Shown: positions 19,710 through 28,719 of the stretch, piece after piece
Layout of the letters: each line of letters starts with the position of its first letter
Numbering within the stretch: the first letter of the stretch is position 1
Assembly (NCBI GenBank): GCA_963752495.1
Contig: CAVVYJ010000001.1
Coordinates: 169,684-233,683 of the forward strand
DNA from: CAVVYJ01 sp963752495
Lineage (GTDB): Bacteria; Pseudomonadota; Gammaproteobacteria; Burkholderiales; Methylophilaceae
Direction of reading: 5' to 3'
DNA length: 64,000 nucleotides
Notes under the pieces: generated by a model
The model's database searches: none
Told to the model about the DNA's origin: nothing
The model's input: the letters and a program-made list of their open reading frames with translations, nothing else
Translations under genes and position numbers: made by a program

Positions 19710-19799
19710 AATGAATGAGTGCTTTTTGAATCAAGAATATGGTTTTAATTTTAAGCGTTATAATAACGTTTTTTTAAGCCAAAATCCGCATTTCTAGCC

Positions 19800-20246
19800 A
19801 TGAACACACAAACTTTAGGTGGCAAGCCCACCGCGCAACCCACCAAGCAATTGGAAACATTTGCAAACCCTAACGCACAGCGCGATTTTCATATTCATAT
19901 GGAGATTCCCGAATTTACTTGTTTGTGCCCAAAAACAGGCCAGCCGGACTTTGCTGTGATTTATCTCGATTACATTCCTGATGCATTGTGTGTGGAGCTA
20001 AAGAGTTTAAAGCTTTATATCTGGAGCTTTCGCGATGAAGGCTGCTTTCACGAAGCGGTAACGAACCAGATTTTGGATGATTTGGTTGCGGCTACACAGC
20101 CAAAGTTTATGCGCGTAACCGCCAAATTTTTTGTGCGTGGCGGCATATTTACCAATGTGGTTGCGGAACATCGTAAAGCAGGCTGGCAACCGCAAACGCG
20201 GGTAGATTTAACGCAGTTTGAATCGCAATCTAACACGCGCGGATAA
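19800..20246 (+). CDS. queF: NADPH-dependent 7-cyano-7-deazaguanine reductase
   Basis: Reduces preQ0 to preQ1 in queuosine (tRNA modification) synthesis. The 148-residue protein is the short, type I QueF: FTCLCPKTGQPDFA carries the catalytic cysteine (C43) and aspartate (D50), followed by the QueF motif CVELKSLKLY and the substrate-contact region FHEAVTNQILDDL. It reads away from smc on the other strand, 90 bases apart. All key residues are present. Confidence 0.95.
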   Translation: MNTQTLGGKPTAQPTKQLETFANPNAQRDFHIHMEIPEFTCLCPKTGQPDFAVIYLDYIPDALCVELKSLKLYIWSFRDEGCFHEAVTNQILDDLVAATQPKFMRVTAKFFVRGGIFTNVVAEHRKAGWQPQTRVDLTQFESQSNTRG

Positions 20247-20267
20247 GCCTTTTCGCGCAGAATTTCA

Positions 20268-20296
20268 TTGACAAGTGCTCCGCTCGTCTTTAATAT
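20268..20296 (+). promoter_or_regulatory. Sigma70 promoter of the tRNA-Ala/tRNA-Glu unit
   Basis: TTGACA at 20268-20273 and TAATAT at 20291-20296 with 17-base spacing; predicted start about 20303, 47 bases before tRNA-Ala. Confidence 0.75.
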
Positions 20297-20349
20297 TGCG
20301 CCTTCTCGAATTGTTGCCAATTTAAGAACCTGAATTTCAGGCGGTAAAC

Positions 20350-20425
<76 letters not shown>

Positions 20426-20517
20426 ATTTAGCGGCAATTTCGTTTTAGAAAAAGCAGTAAATAGTGTAAAATACCGCCTTGCTGATGTAGCAGGTAGTAA
20501 CGGTTTAAATTCCTAAG

Positions 20518-20593
20518 GTCCCCATCGTCTAGAGGCCTAGGACACCTCCCTTTCACGGAGGCGACCGGGGTTCGAATCCCCGTGGGGACGCCA
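20518..20593 (+). tRNA. tRNA-Glu (TTC)
   Basis: A 76-base cloverleaf including CCA. Acceptor GTCCCCA pairs with TGGGGAC, anticodon loop CTTTCAC gives TTC, T arm CGGGG-TTCGAAT-CCCCG is perfect. It follows tRNA-Ala by 92 bases and probably shares its transcript. Confidence 0.96.
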
Positions 20594-20603
20594 AAACAAA
20601 CAC

Positions 20604-20627
20604 AACCACCTTTTAGGTGGTTTTTTT
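20604..20627 (+). terminator. Rho-independent terminator of the tRNA unit
   Basis: An 8-bp stem AACCACCT/AGGTGGTT with a TTT loop followed by a run of T, 10 bases after tRNA-Glu. Confidence 0.9.
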
Positions 20628-20709
20628 GTTTGTAAGCTTATCAAGTCTGATTTGTGGCAAGTCGAAAGAACCTTGAGACAGAAGCTAAAAATGCTAGAAT
20701 TGCCCATCT

Positions 20710-21378
20710 ATGAATAAAGCCCAATCTGTCATCCTCTTTTTAAAGCGCTACCCGTTTGCCATGCTGCTGTGCGTGCAGCTGTTAAGCGTTTTATTTTATG
20801 GGTTTATGACAGATTCAAAAACCAGTCATCTCATTTTTATCTGTTTAGGGTTAATCGTGCCTATTTTGGCCGTTTGGGTGGTATTTCGCTCGCCTGCTGC
20901 TAACTGGATAGGCTTTGTATTGGTTGCAGCTTCACTTGGCAGCTCTGTGCTCGTGATATTTGGCGGGCAGGCGCAGCTTTTGGTGTGGGCACATGCGTTT
21001 GAGAGTTTGCTGTATTTTTACGCCGCCACAAGCTTAGTAATGTATATGTTTAAAGACGATATTGTGACTTTAGACGAGCTTTACGCAGCCGCAGCCACGT
21101 TTACCCTGCTGGTTTGGGGGTTTGCGCTGGTGTATTCCGTATGCCAGCAAATTTACCCAAACAGCATCATCGGCGGCGCGCCAACAACGCAGCTACGCAG
21201 CTGGATGGAGTTATTGTATTTTAGCTTTAGCGTGCAATCCGGCACCGGCTTAAGCGATTTGTTGCCCGTAAGCCCGCAATCGCGCGCCATTGCATCGCTA
21301 CAGATGTTTAGCGGCGTGATGTATATTACGATTGTGGTTTCGCATCTGGTTGGGTTGGCTGCCAAAAACAAAAGGTAA
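20710..21378 (+). CDS. Membrane protein with ion-channel-like pore region
   Basis: A 222-residue protein with about six hydrophobic segments. The last third (ELLYFSFSVQSGTGLSDLLPVSPQSRAIASLQMFSGVMYITIVVSHLVGL) has the layout of a two-helix potassium channel (Ion_trans_2): a pore helix YFSFS, a filter position, 'D..P.....R......Q...G..Y....V....G'. The usual TVGYGD filter is replaced by SGTGLSD, so potassium selectivity is doubtful. It stands alone after the tRNA terminator. Best described as a degenerate or divergent channel-family protein; the ion, if any, is unknown. Confidence 0.65.
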   Translation: MNKAQSVILFLKRYPFAMLLCVQLLSVLFYGFMTDSKTSHLIFICLGLIVPILAVWVVFRSPAANWIGFVLVAASLGSSVLVIFGGQAQLLVWAHAFESLLYFYAATSLVMYMFKDDIVTLDELYAAAATFTLLVWGFALVYSVCQQIYPNSIIGGAPTTQLRSWMELLYFSFSVQSGTGLSDLLPVSPQSRAIASLQMFSGVMYITIVVSHLVGLAAKNKR

Positions 21379-21480
21379 TTTTATGTTTTTTGCGGAAAAC
21401 AGCACCCACCCAAGAGCCGCATGGATATTGGCTCGCAGGCCTGTTATTTCTAAATTAAAAATCAATACATTAGGACAAAA

Positions 21481-21775
21481 ATGATTGCAACAACCAACAT
21501 TAATCTAAAAGTACCCTTTAACGAGAAAGACCAAGCTAAATCGCTGGGTGCGCGTTGGAATGCGGAAGCCAAGCTTTGGTATGTGCCGCAGGGCGTGGAT
21601 GCTGCGCCTTTTGAAAAGTGGATGACTTCTGCCGCCAATGCTGCGCCTGCGCAGGCAGCCGCTAAGCCTGAAGGCGCAAGCACCTGCGGGTGAAAATATG
21701 CCGTTAGGCGATGATTTAGACGCCATTAACGCTGCGCTGCGCGATGCTTATGAACCGAATGAGGATGCGTTTTAG
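21481..21775 (+). CDS. DUF5710 domain protein, frame interrupted near its end
   Basis: The first about 50 residues match DUF5710: INLKVPFNEKDQAKSLGARWNAEAKLWYVPQGVD, a short domain often found in or beside plasmid primases, ArdC-like and nuclease proteins and thought to bind nucleic acid or partners. The open frame stops at 21693, but dropping one G around 21670-21676 gives AKPEAQAPAGENMPLGDDL and continues to TAG 21773-21775, about 97 residues, ending eight bases before the GIY-YIG gene. The acidic tail (DDLDAINAALRDAYEPNEDAF) is then part of the protein. The repaired reading is inference. Confidence 0.68.
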
Positions 21776-21782
21776 ACATTGC

Positions 21783-22109
21783 ATGGCGCGGCGCAAGCAC
21801 CACAATGTGTATGTGATTGAGTTATCGAAAGACGTGCTTTTTGAAAGCAAATTTAAAAAGTGCAACCCCAATTACATGACTGGCAAACCCTGTGTGTATG
21901 TTGGCATGACGGGTTTAGACCCCGATGTGCGTTTTGATAAACACAAGGCGGGGATTCAATCTAACCGCTACGTGATGCAATATGGCCTGCGCCTGCTGCC
22001 TGATTTGTACGAAGGTTTTAACCCCATGACTTACGACGAAGCGGTTGCCATGGAAATTGAAATTGGCATTGATTTGCGCAGCGCGGGTTTTGGCGTGTGG
22101 CAAGCATAA
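21783..22109 (+). CDS. GIY-YIG-like nuclease-fold protein
   Basis: From ATG 21783 the protein has 109 residues. NVYVIEL and, after a loop, CVYVGMT provide the two strands of a GIY-YIG core, followed by RFDKHKAG with the expected arginine and a later MEIEIGIDLRS with a glutamate at the catalytic position. It would be a stand-alone single-domain member. A longer frame from 21744 overlaps the repaired DUF5710 gene and adds a methionine/arginine-rich leader, so 21783 is preferred. The pair may act together; whether it cuts DNA is not known. Confidence 0.7.
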   Translation: MARRKHHNVYVIELSKDVLFESKFKKCNPNYMTGKPCVYVGMTGLDPDVRFDKHKAGIQSNRYVMQYGLRLLPDLYEGFNPMTYDEAVAMEIEIGIDLRSAGFGVWQA

Positions 22110-22116
22110 TTTGCCC

Positions 22117-23274
22117 TCAATAATTATTTGTGTGCCCTATCACGCCAACCAGCAACCTCACCAAACCATATAAAAACCACGAAAAAAAACGTTTAATGTA
22201 ATGGCGTTGCTGCCACTCATCTGCTGAAAGTAAAGTTGCCCCTGCGTTTATGGCGGTTTCTATGTCTAGCCTTAATTCCCGCGAAAAATCGCGATCTTTG
22301 ATAAGGACATTGGCCTCTCTCGACAACATCAGGCTAAATGGATCGATATTTGACGAGCCGACCATAGCCCATCTGTCATCGGCTACGGCCACTTTACTGT
22401 GCATAAAGCTCTTGTGATATTCGTAAATACGAATACCCTGCCCCAACAAAGCACTATAAAGCGCCTGAGACGCCAAACCCGCGAATAAATGGTCAGTTCT
22501 GCCCTGCAACAGCAAAGTCACGCGTACGCCGCGCGCAGCTGCATCGCGAAGCGCATGACGAAAACGCAAACCGGGCAGAAAATAGGCGTTGGCAATTAAA
22601 ATCTCTGACTTGGTGGATTTAATCATCGAAAGATACGCATCTTCAATCTCGTTACGATGCAAAAGATTATCTCTAAGCAAAAGTGCTGCGCGCATATCGC
22701 CCGCAGATTCGGGCGTGATATCTTCCTGCAGCAAACTCTTGCGCACTGGCTGCAGATGTACGCGGCACATGGCGAGCCAAAGCCGCTGCATACTTGCGTG
22801 CATGCTTGCTATAAGCGGGCCATTTACCTGTATCGCATAATCAATTCGCGGCGACATTTGGGGCGGCGTATTAAAATCATCAATAATATTAATACCGCCG
22901 ACAAAACCAATGCGCCCATCGATGACGGCCATTTTTCGATGCATGCGCCTTAACCGGCTTTTTTTAAATGTCCAAGGCGATATTTTTGGCCTGTAGGTGA
23001 GCACATCCACGCCATTTTCTTCCAGCTCGCTTTTAAAGCTTTTTGGCATGTCTTTTGTGCCAAAACCATCTAACAGAACATACACTACAACCCCGCGTGA
23101 AGCCGCACGCTTTAATGCCCCTGCAACACGCAGCCCAATCTCATCTAACTCAAAAATATAGGTTTGCAGGTAGATTTCGTAAACGGCGTTATCAATTGCA
23201 GTTAAAAGCGCAGGAAAATATTCTGCACCATTGCGCAGCAGTTTGATTTGATTGCCATTGATTAAACTATTCAC
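22117..23274 (-). CDS. clsB: Cardiolipin synthase B (phospholipase D family)
   Basis: Makes cardiolipin at the inner membrane by phosphatidyl transfer. The 385-residue protein has two HKD motifs: H112, K114, D119 in MHRKMAVIDGRIGFVGG, and a second set in FMHSKVAVADDRWAMVGSSNID (about residues 290-310). It lacks long N-terminal membrane helices, the ClsB layout, and has a hydrophobic tail. The start is GTG at 23274, overlapping the stop of the upstream EEP gene by four bases. The ybhP-clsB pairing is the known gene order in E. coli and supports both calls. Confidence 0.92.
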   Translation of the reverse strand: MNSLINGNQIKLLRNGAEYFPALLTAIDNAVYEIYLQTYIFELDEIGLRVAGALKRAASRGVVVYVLLDGFGTKDMPKSFKSELEENGVDVLTYRPKISPWTFKKSRLRRMHRKMAVIDGRIGFVGGINIIDDFNTPPQMSPRIDYAIQVNGPLIASMHASMQRLWLAMCRVHLQPVRKSLLQEDITPESAGDMRAALLLRDNLLHRNEIEDAYLSMIKSTKSEILIANAYFLPGLRFRHALRDAAARGVRVTLLLQGRTDHLFAGLASQALYSALLGQGIRIYEYHKSFMHSKVAVADDRWAMVGSSNIDPFSLMLSREANVLIKDRDFSRELRLDIETAINAGATLLSADEWQQRHYIKRFFSWFLYGLVRLLVGVIGHTNNY

Positions 23275-24014
23275 AGCCGTTGCAATGTGGCGGATAACGC
23301 CGCATGATCAGACACATTGGCAAACAACGCGCCATCGTGCACTTGATTATGCTGCACACGAAAACCACGCGTATAAATCCGGTCTAACCTGAATATTGGC
23401 AATAAAGAGGGGAAGCTGCGCGCATGTTTACCGTGCGAAAACTCAAATACTTCGTGCAAATGTTGTTGCTCGGTCAAAATCTTGCCGGCACTTTGTCCCC
23501 AATCATTAAAATCGCCAGCAAGAATAAGCGGCGCGTTTTCTGGCACCAAGCTGTTAATACGTTGGTTAATCGCCTGTAGCTGTTTACGCCGCCAAAAAGC
23601 AAACAATCCCAGATGCACACAAATGCAATGCAAAGGTTGATCCCAGCCTGGGATAGCGATTTCGCAATGTAGTAAACCGCGCTGCTCGATCTTGCTGGCA
23701 GAAATGTCCACATTCTCCCAATTGGTGATGGGAAATTTGGAGAGGATAGCATTGCCATGGTGGCCGCCAGACCGCACCGCATTTTTACCGTAAGCAAAAT
23801 CTGGCCAAACGGTATCTGCCAAAAACTCATGCTGACCACCCATGGTAAGCTTATTATGCCGCTTATGCGCGCCGCGCACTTCTTGCAAAAACACCACATC
23901 AGCATGCAGCTTGCGAATTAGCTCGCGCTGTTCATGCAGCACCAAGCGCGCATTAAAGCTGCTAACCCCTTTATGAATGTTAAAGGTAGCAATACGTAAA
24001 GTTCTGTGCGGCAA
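23271..24014 (-). CDS. Endonuclease/exonuclease/phosphatase family protein (YbhP-like)
   Basis: A 247-residue EEP-superfamily phosphodiesterase-fold protein. Motifs in order: IATFNIHKGV (metal Asn), FLQEVRG (metal Glu), the ILAGDFNDW metal/catalytic Asp-Asn pair and a final VSDHAALSA histidine. This matches E. coli YbhP, which is encoded before clsB. It may act on a lipid head group or nucleic acid; unknown. The start is a TTG at 24014. It is divergent from the beta-CASP gene, with an FNR-like box between. Confidence 0.88.
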   Translation of the reverse strand: MPHRTLRIATFNIHKGVSSFNARLVLHEQRELIRKLHADVVFLQEVRGAHKRHNKLTMGGQHEFLADTVWPDFAYGKNAVRSGGHHGNAILSKFPITNWENVDISASKIEQRGLLHCEIAIPGWDQPLHCICVHLGLFAFWRRKQLQAINQRINSLVPENAPLILAGDFNDWGQSAGKILTEQQHLHEVFEFSHGKHARSFPSLLPIFRLDRIYTRGFRVQHNQVHDGALFANVSDHAALSATLQRL

Positions 24015-24073
24015 TTAAATAGTCTCCGTATGAATAAATAAACACTAGTTTTGCAATAAATGATATTTGCTTA

Positions 24074-24087
24074 TTGATACAAGTCAA
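24074..24087. promoter_or_regulatory. FNR-type box (13 of 14 match)
   Basis: TTGATACAAGTCAA differs from TTGAT-N4-ATCAA at one base. It lies 94 bases before the beta-CASP gene and 60 before the divergent EEP gene. A -10-like TAGATA at 24113-24118 is near, but not exactly at, the class II spacing for the + strand gene. Similar boxes occur at four other intergenic sites in this window. Confidence 0.6.
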
Positions 24088-24180
24088 ACTCCCAGCTTTT
24101 TATCTCGCATCATAGATACTATAGTACTAAGATTGCGACATAGGCTTATTTAATCAAGATGAGATAAAAAAGACAATTCC

Positions 24181-25555
24181 ATGCAACAGCCACTAAAACT
24201 ACAGTTCTTAGGCGCCACCGGTACCGTTACCGGCTCAAAATATTTGCTACAAGGCAAAACTAAAAATATTTTGATTGATTGTGGTCTGTTTCAAGGGTTC
24301 AAACAACTTAGGCTGCGCAACTGGAAACCACTCCCTTTTAACCCAAAAGATATTGATGCAGTGCTGCTTACACATGCACATATCGACCATAGCGGATATT
24401 TGCCTCTGCTAGTTAAAAACGGCTTTAAAGGCCCTGTATATTGCACTTCAGCAACACGTGATTTATGCGAGGTTTTACTGCTAGACAGCGCAAAATTGCA
24501 GGAAGAAGAAGCCGAGTACATGAATAAGCATCGCTTTTCTAAGCATAAACCTGCCCTGCCGCTTTATACACGCGATGACGCAGAGCGAAGTCTTGGAGTT
24601 GTTCCAGCCTGTTGATTACTATAAAGAAAAAGAATTAGGTGACTCACTCAATTTTCATATGCTGCCAGCGGGACATATTCTTGGCGCGGCAATGGTTTAT
24701 ATCAACAACCCAGAAACATCCATACTTTTTACAGGAGATATTGGCAGGCAAAACGACTTGGTGATGAAAGCACCAACCGTTGTGAAAAATGCGGATTACT
24801 TGGTTGTTGAATCCACATACGGCAACCGCACGCACGACCCTGCTGACCCGCTCGACAAATTAGGAGATGTCATCAATCGCACGATCCAACGCGGAGGTAA
24901 GGTGATTATTCCCACCTTTGCGGTCGGTCGAGCACAATCGTTACTCTACTTAATTCACCAACTTAAAAAAAATAATGTTATCCCAAGTGATTTGCCCGTA
25001 TTTCTAAATAGCCCAATGGCTGAAGAAGCCACTGCTATTTTTGATAACCACCCAGGTGAATATCGATTAACAACGGAACAAACCGAAGCCATGTGCCGCA
25101 CTGCACATATTGTGGCAGATGTCGAGGAATCGAAAAAACTTAATGTGCGCAAAGACCCTATGATTATTTTGGCTGGCAGCGGCATGGCGACAGGCGGGCG
25201 TGTGGTTCATCACCTTAAAGCCTCCGTACCAGACGCACGCAACACCATTCTATTCTCTGGCTTTCAAGCCGGTGGTACGCGTGGTGCAGCAATGCTGGAT
25301 GGCGCACGCGAAATCAAAATTCATGGCGAATACATACCCGTACGTGCTGAAATCGCCATGATTGATAATTTATCTGCGCACGCGGATGCTAACGAAATCA
25401 TCACTTGGCTTAGGCACTTTCAGGCACCTCCAAAACAAACCTTTATCACGCACGGCGAGCCAGCGGCTGCAGATGCGCTACGTTTAAGAATAGAAGAACA
25501 ACTTCACTGGGAAACCTATGTTCCTGACTATCTTGAAACAATCCAACTGAGTTAG
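24181..25555 (+). CDS. Beta-CASP metallo-beta-lactamase RNase-like protein, frame interrupted
   Basis: A member of the MBL/beta-CASP family (RNA-processing exonuclease group). The first frame has FLGATGTVTGSKYLL and the metal motif THAHIDHSG; the second has LFTGDIG, VVESTYGNR, PTFAVGRAQ and the C-terminal zinc histidines in IDNLSAHAD and FITHGEP. Removing one base near 24583-24590 joins DDAE to VLELFQPVDYY, giving about 457 residues, the family size. An FNR-like box upstream suggests induction at low oxygen, and related genes are known in anaerobic (Anr/FNR) regulons. Exact RNA target unknown. Confidence 0.87.
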
Positions 25556-25603
25556 CAAATGCTCGTTACAATGCTAGCTTGCAACCAACAAGCTGGAGAA
25601 GTG

Positions 25604-26191
25604 ATGAACGAGCGTATTAGCGAATTACTTAATGAAATAACCAAGCTGGAGGATGAATTGCGTACTGCGTTAAGTGAGCAACAAACCAGCATGTTCTTTC
25701 AAATCAAGGGAAAGCGTATTGAGTTTGAAGATTCAATTAAAAAAGCGCACAAGCGACTTAAAACCAATTTCTTTCGTTGGCTTGTTACAGACCGCCCACA
25801 AAATTTGATTACCGGCCCTATTATTTATTCGATGATTATTCCACTTCTTGTTACCGACTTTTTTGTAAGTTTTTATCAAATCACTTGTTTCCCAATTTAT
25901 GGCATTAAAAAAGTGCGGCGTGGCGATTACATTGTGTTCGATAGACAAAATCTTAATTATTTAAATTTTATTGAGAAATTCCATTGCACTTATTGCGCCT
26001 ACGGTAGCGGCATGATTGCTTACATTAGCGAGATTGTCGCCAGAACCGAGCAATATTTTTGCCCAATTAAACATGCGCGAAAAATACTGGGGACGCATCA
26101 TCGTTATGCGCATTTTTTGGATTTTGGTGAGGCTGAAAATTACGAAGTGAAGCTTGAAGAGTATCGTCAGGCATTAGGTAAAGAAAAGTAG
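25604..26191 (+). CDS. Uncharacterised membrane-associated protein
   Basis: Not recognised. From ATG 25604 (GGAG ribosome-binding site 5 bases upstream; a start at 25559 would add an unlikely leader) the protein has 195 residues. It opens with a short coiled-coil-like segment (MNERISELLNEITKLEDELRTALSEQ), then a basic region and a hydrophobic stretch (LITGPIIYSMIIPLLVTDFFVSFYQ) that could be one or two membrane helices. The C-terminal third holds cysteines and histidines (FHCTYCAYGSG, CPIKHARKILGTHHRYAHF), possibly metal-binding. It lies between the beta-CASP gene and nnrD, both close, so an operon is likely. Confidence 0.6.
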   Translation: MNERISELLNEITKLEDELRTALSEQQTSMFFQIKGKRIEFEDSIKKAHKRLKTNFFRWLVTDRPQNLITGPIIYSMIIPLLVTDFFVSFYQITCFPIYGIKKVRRGDYIVFDRQNLNYLNFIEKFHCTYCAYGSGMIAYISEIVARTEQYFCPIKHARKILGTHHRYAHFLDFGEAENYEVKLEEYRQALGKEK

Positions 26192-26197
26192 TAAAGA

Positions 26198-27028
26198 ATG
26201 AATAGCGTGCAAGAGAATAGCCCAAAGCTGTGGTCATCAGACTTACCCAAGTTAGATAAAAACAGCAATAAATATACCCGTGGCCATGCCATGATTGTGG
26301 GCGGCTACCCACTCACGGGTGCTGCACGCCTATCAGCAATGGCGGCAGCGCGCATAGGTTCTGGGCTAACGACCATTATCGCACCCGAAATCGCATTTCC
26401 GATTTATGCGAGCGCTCTTACCAGTATTATGGTGCGGCCTTTCAAAACCAGTGAGGACTTCGCGCAATTGTTGAGTGATAATCGCATTTCTGCATTTCTG
26501 ATTGGTCCTGGTGCAGGCGTAAATGATGAGACCAAAAAGCAAACTCATTCAATACTATCTACTGGCAAACCTGCCGTGCTAGATGCAGATGCGATTAGTG
26601 TATTTGAAAACGACTCAGAAGGTCTGAAACTCGCAATCAAAGGCGCTTGCGTCATAACCCCGCACCAAGGCGAGTTTGAACGTTTATTCAAACTGGATAA
26701 AGATAGAATTAAAAGTGCTAGCCTAGCGGCGCGTGAACTTGGGGCGGTAGTGGTATTAAAGGGGCATGAAACCATCATTGCATCACCCGATGGCAAGTTG
26801 GCACTAAATAAAAATGCGCCTCCCACCTTAGCTACGGCAGGCTCCGGTGATGTGCTCGCAGGCATGATAACGGGCTTACTCGCACAAGGCATGACACCAT
26901 ATTTAGCGGCTGCCGCAGCTGTATGGTTACATGGTGAGGCTGCTAATCAGTTTGGGCTCGGATTAATTGCCGAAGATTTACCTCAACTACTACCAAAAGT
27001 ACTAGAGCAACGGAACAAAAATATTTAA
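26198..27028 (+). CDS. nnrD: ADP-dependent NAD(P)H-hydrate dehydratase
   Basis: Repairs damaged NAD(P)HX back to NAD(P)H with ADP (ribokinase-like fold). The 276-residue protein has HAMIVGG at its start, VLDADAIS, ITPHQGEFERLF, VVLKGHETIIASPDG and the anion-hole/catalytic ATAGSGDVLAGMI. It is the dehydratase domain alone; the NnrE epimerase domain is absent and must be elsewhere. It begins 7 bases after the unknown membrane protein and probably belongs to the same transcript. Confidence 0.92.
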   Translation: MNSVQENSPKLWSSDLPKLDKNSNKYTRGHAMIVGGYPLTGAARLSAMAAARIGSGLTTIIAPEIAFPIYASALTSIMVRPFKTSEDFAQLLSDNRISAFLIGPGAGVNDETKKQTHSILSTGKPAVLDADAISVFENDSEGLKLAIKGACVITPHQGEFERLFKLDKDRIKSASLAARELGAVVVLKGHETIIASPDGKLALNKNAPPTLATAGSGDVLAGMITGLLAQGMTPYLAAAAAVWLHGEAANQFGLGLIAEDLPQLLPKVLEQRNKNI

Positions 27029-27153
27029 GGGTTTAGTAAAGACTGTTAGGCTGACCTAATAACCATATCCCACCTGCTTTCCAAAGCAATTTAGACTAAA
27101 TTACAACACCTGTCCTATTTATTCCAATAACTTCAATGTTAGCTGGTGCCTGA

Positions 27154-27195
27154 TTGATATAAATCAAATTGTTATTACAACCATCTTCGTAGAAT
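27154..27195 (+). promoter_or_regulatory. FNR-dependent class II promoter of ompW
   Basis: A perfect FNR box TTGATATAAATCAA (27154-27167) lies exactly right for a class II promoter: with -10 TAGAAT at 27190-27195 the start falls at 27202 and the box centre at -41.5. Confidence 0.85.
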
Positions 27196-27250
27196 TCAAC
27201 TAAAGATTTAAGCAATAGATTTAAACCATATTTATAAAACGGAGACAATG

Positions 27251-27949
27251 ATGAAAAAAACGATATTAGCTGTAGCATTAATCGCGGCTTTTCCTACACT
27301 CGCAATGGCAGAGGCTGGTGACTGGGTTGTGCGTGTACGTGCGGTGAATGTGAGCCCAGATGAAGACAGTAAATTAGGTAAAACTGTTAACAATCTGCTT
27401 GGCGCTCCAGTAATGAGTTCGGGCGCAGAGCTGGCTGTGAGTGATAAGGTAATCCCAGAGTTAGATATTTCATATTACATTACTAAAAATATTGCGGCTG
27501 AGTTGATCTTAGCTTTAGGTACTCGCCATAATGTTAGCATTCAAGGTGATTCAAACGCGACTGTCGGCAATCAAGGTTTAGGTAGTGTCAACTTGTTGCC
27601 GCCAACACTGACAGCACAATGGCACTTCAATCCAGACCAAATGATTGATCCATATGTTGGTGCTGGCGTTAATTACACCGTTATGTTGGATCGCAACCTT
27701 AAAGGCAGCTCTGGTGCCATCGATGGCAATAAAATCAAAATTGATTCAGACAGCTGGGGCTGGGTTGCTCAGGCAGGGGTTGATATCAACTTGGCAGATG
27801 GCTGGGTAATTAATGCCGACGTGAAATATGTCACTATTGATACAGATGTAAAACTAAAAGGTGCAGTTACCGGTGGCGCATGGAGAAAAATCGATTCACT
27901 CGATATCGACCCATGGGTATACGGAATCGGTATCGGCAAGAAGTTTTAA
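27251..27949 (+). CDS. ompW: OmpW-family outer membrane protein
   Basis: An eight-stranded outer-membrane barrel, thought to pass small hydrophobic compounds. Signal peptide with AMA-EA cleavage near residue 21, opening GDWVVRVRAVNVSPDED, the PPTLTAQWHF motif, IDPYVGAGVNYT and a terminal aromatic (IGKKF) all fit OmpW. Two adjacent ATGs exist; the second (27251) is better spaced from GGAG at 27241-27244. The upstream perfect FNR box matches known FNR control of ompW in enterobacteria and indicates micro-oxic induction. Confidence 0.93.
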   Translation: MKKTILAVALIAAFPTLAMAEAGDWVVRVRAVNVSPDEDSKLGKTVNNLLGAPVMSSGAELAVSDKVIPELDISYYITKNIAAELILALGTRHNVSIQGDSNATVGNQGLGSVNLLPPTLTAQWHFNPDQMIDPYVGAGVNYTVMLDRNLKGSSGAIDGNKIKIDSDSWGWVAQAGVDINLADGWVINADVKYVTIDTDVKLKGAVTGGAWRKIDSLDIDPWVYGIGIGKKF

Positions 27950-27983
27950 CAGCATTTAAAAAGTTCCCTTGTTCCACACCCTC

Positions 27984-28013
27984 CCCTGCCAGAAGTTTGG
28001 CAGGGATTTTTTT
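27984..28013 (+). terminator. Rho-independent terminator of ompW
   Basis: CCCTGCC/GGCAGGG 7-bp stem, eight-base loop, then seven T; 35 bases after the ompW stop and just before the convergent TauE/SafE stop. Confidence 0.9.
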
Positions 28014-28014
28014 A

Positions 28015-28686
28015 CTAGGGCACAATACAGAAAACTTTAGTTTGGTGTACCAAGTCCATCCAAATAGCCCAGCCTGCAACAATTATTAACATTAATCCTG
28101 CAACTCGCATGCCGTTAGTTTCTGAAAAGATTTGACTGCTATTTTTCAATCTAAGCCATAACCAAGGCGCCAGTAAAAGGGAAACACTGCTACCTACCGC
28201 AAAGCCTGCCATACTAATCGCTCCCTGAATTGGGTTGCCACTTAACGAAGCAACAAGCACAGCTGAATAGAGCAAACCGCAAGGCATCAATGCCCATAGC
28301 ATACCAGTGAGCAATACTCCCCCGCGAGCCTGTGATAGGTTTCTTAAACGTTGCCATATATTTCGCCCTACATGGCCTACCCACACTGGTTGCCTCGCAT
28401 AAATAAGCAATATCAGCCCCCAGCTAAAAACTAACACGTGAAAAAAAGTCCAGATTGGATGCAGAATATTAGTCTGAGAAGATAACCATGCTAGCGCACT
28501 CACAGATACAGCAGCGGCAGCTCCTAAAACAGAATAACCAAAGACTCTGCCAACCTGAAACAGCAATGCTGCAGATTTGCCATTTCCATGCACAATACCG
28601 CCACAGGCAGCGCCACACATAGCAACACAATGCGGACCACCGGCAACCCCCATTATAAAGGCCGTTAAAATCAGCGAACTTTGCAT
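28015..28686 (-). CDS. Sulfite exporter TauE/SafE-family membrane protein (cbb3-associated type)
   Basis: A 223-residue protein with six or seven membrane helices and a start GVAGGPHCVAMCGAACGG that is typical of the TauE/SafE-like group found with cbb3 oxidase genes. The HCVAMCG motif (His plus two Cys) in the first helix and LMPCGLLYSA later could bind metal, and a role in copper or haem handling has been suggested for this group. It sits downstream of hemN on the same strand, 33 bases away. Substrate unknown; sulfite transport is only a family label. Confidence 0.8.
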   Translation of the reverse strand: MQSSLILTAFIMGVAGGPHCVAMCGAACGGIVHGNGKSAALLFQVGRVFGYSVLGAAAAVSVSALAWLSSQTNILHPIWTFFHVLVFSWGLILLIYARQPVWVGHVGRNIWQRLRNLSQARGGVLLTGMLWALMPCGLLYSAVLVASLSGNPIQGAISMAGFAVGSSVSLLLAPWLWLRLKNSSQIFSETNGMRVAGLMLIIVAGWAIWMDLVHQTKVFCIVP

Positions 28687-28719
28687 AAAGTCGCCTGTGT
28701 TAGCTGATATATTTCTAGA

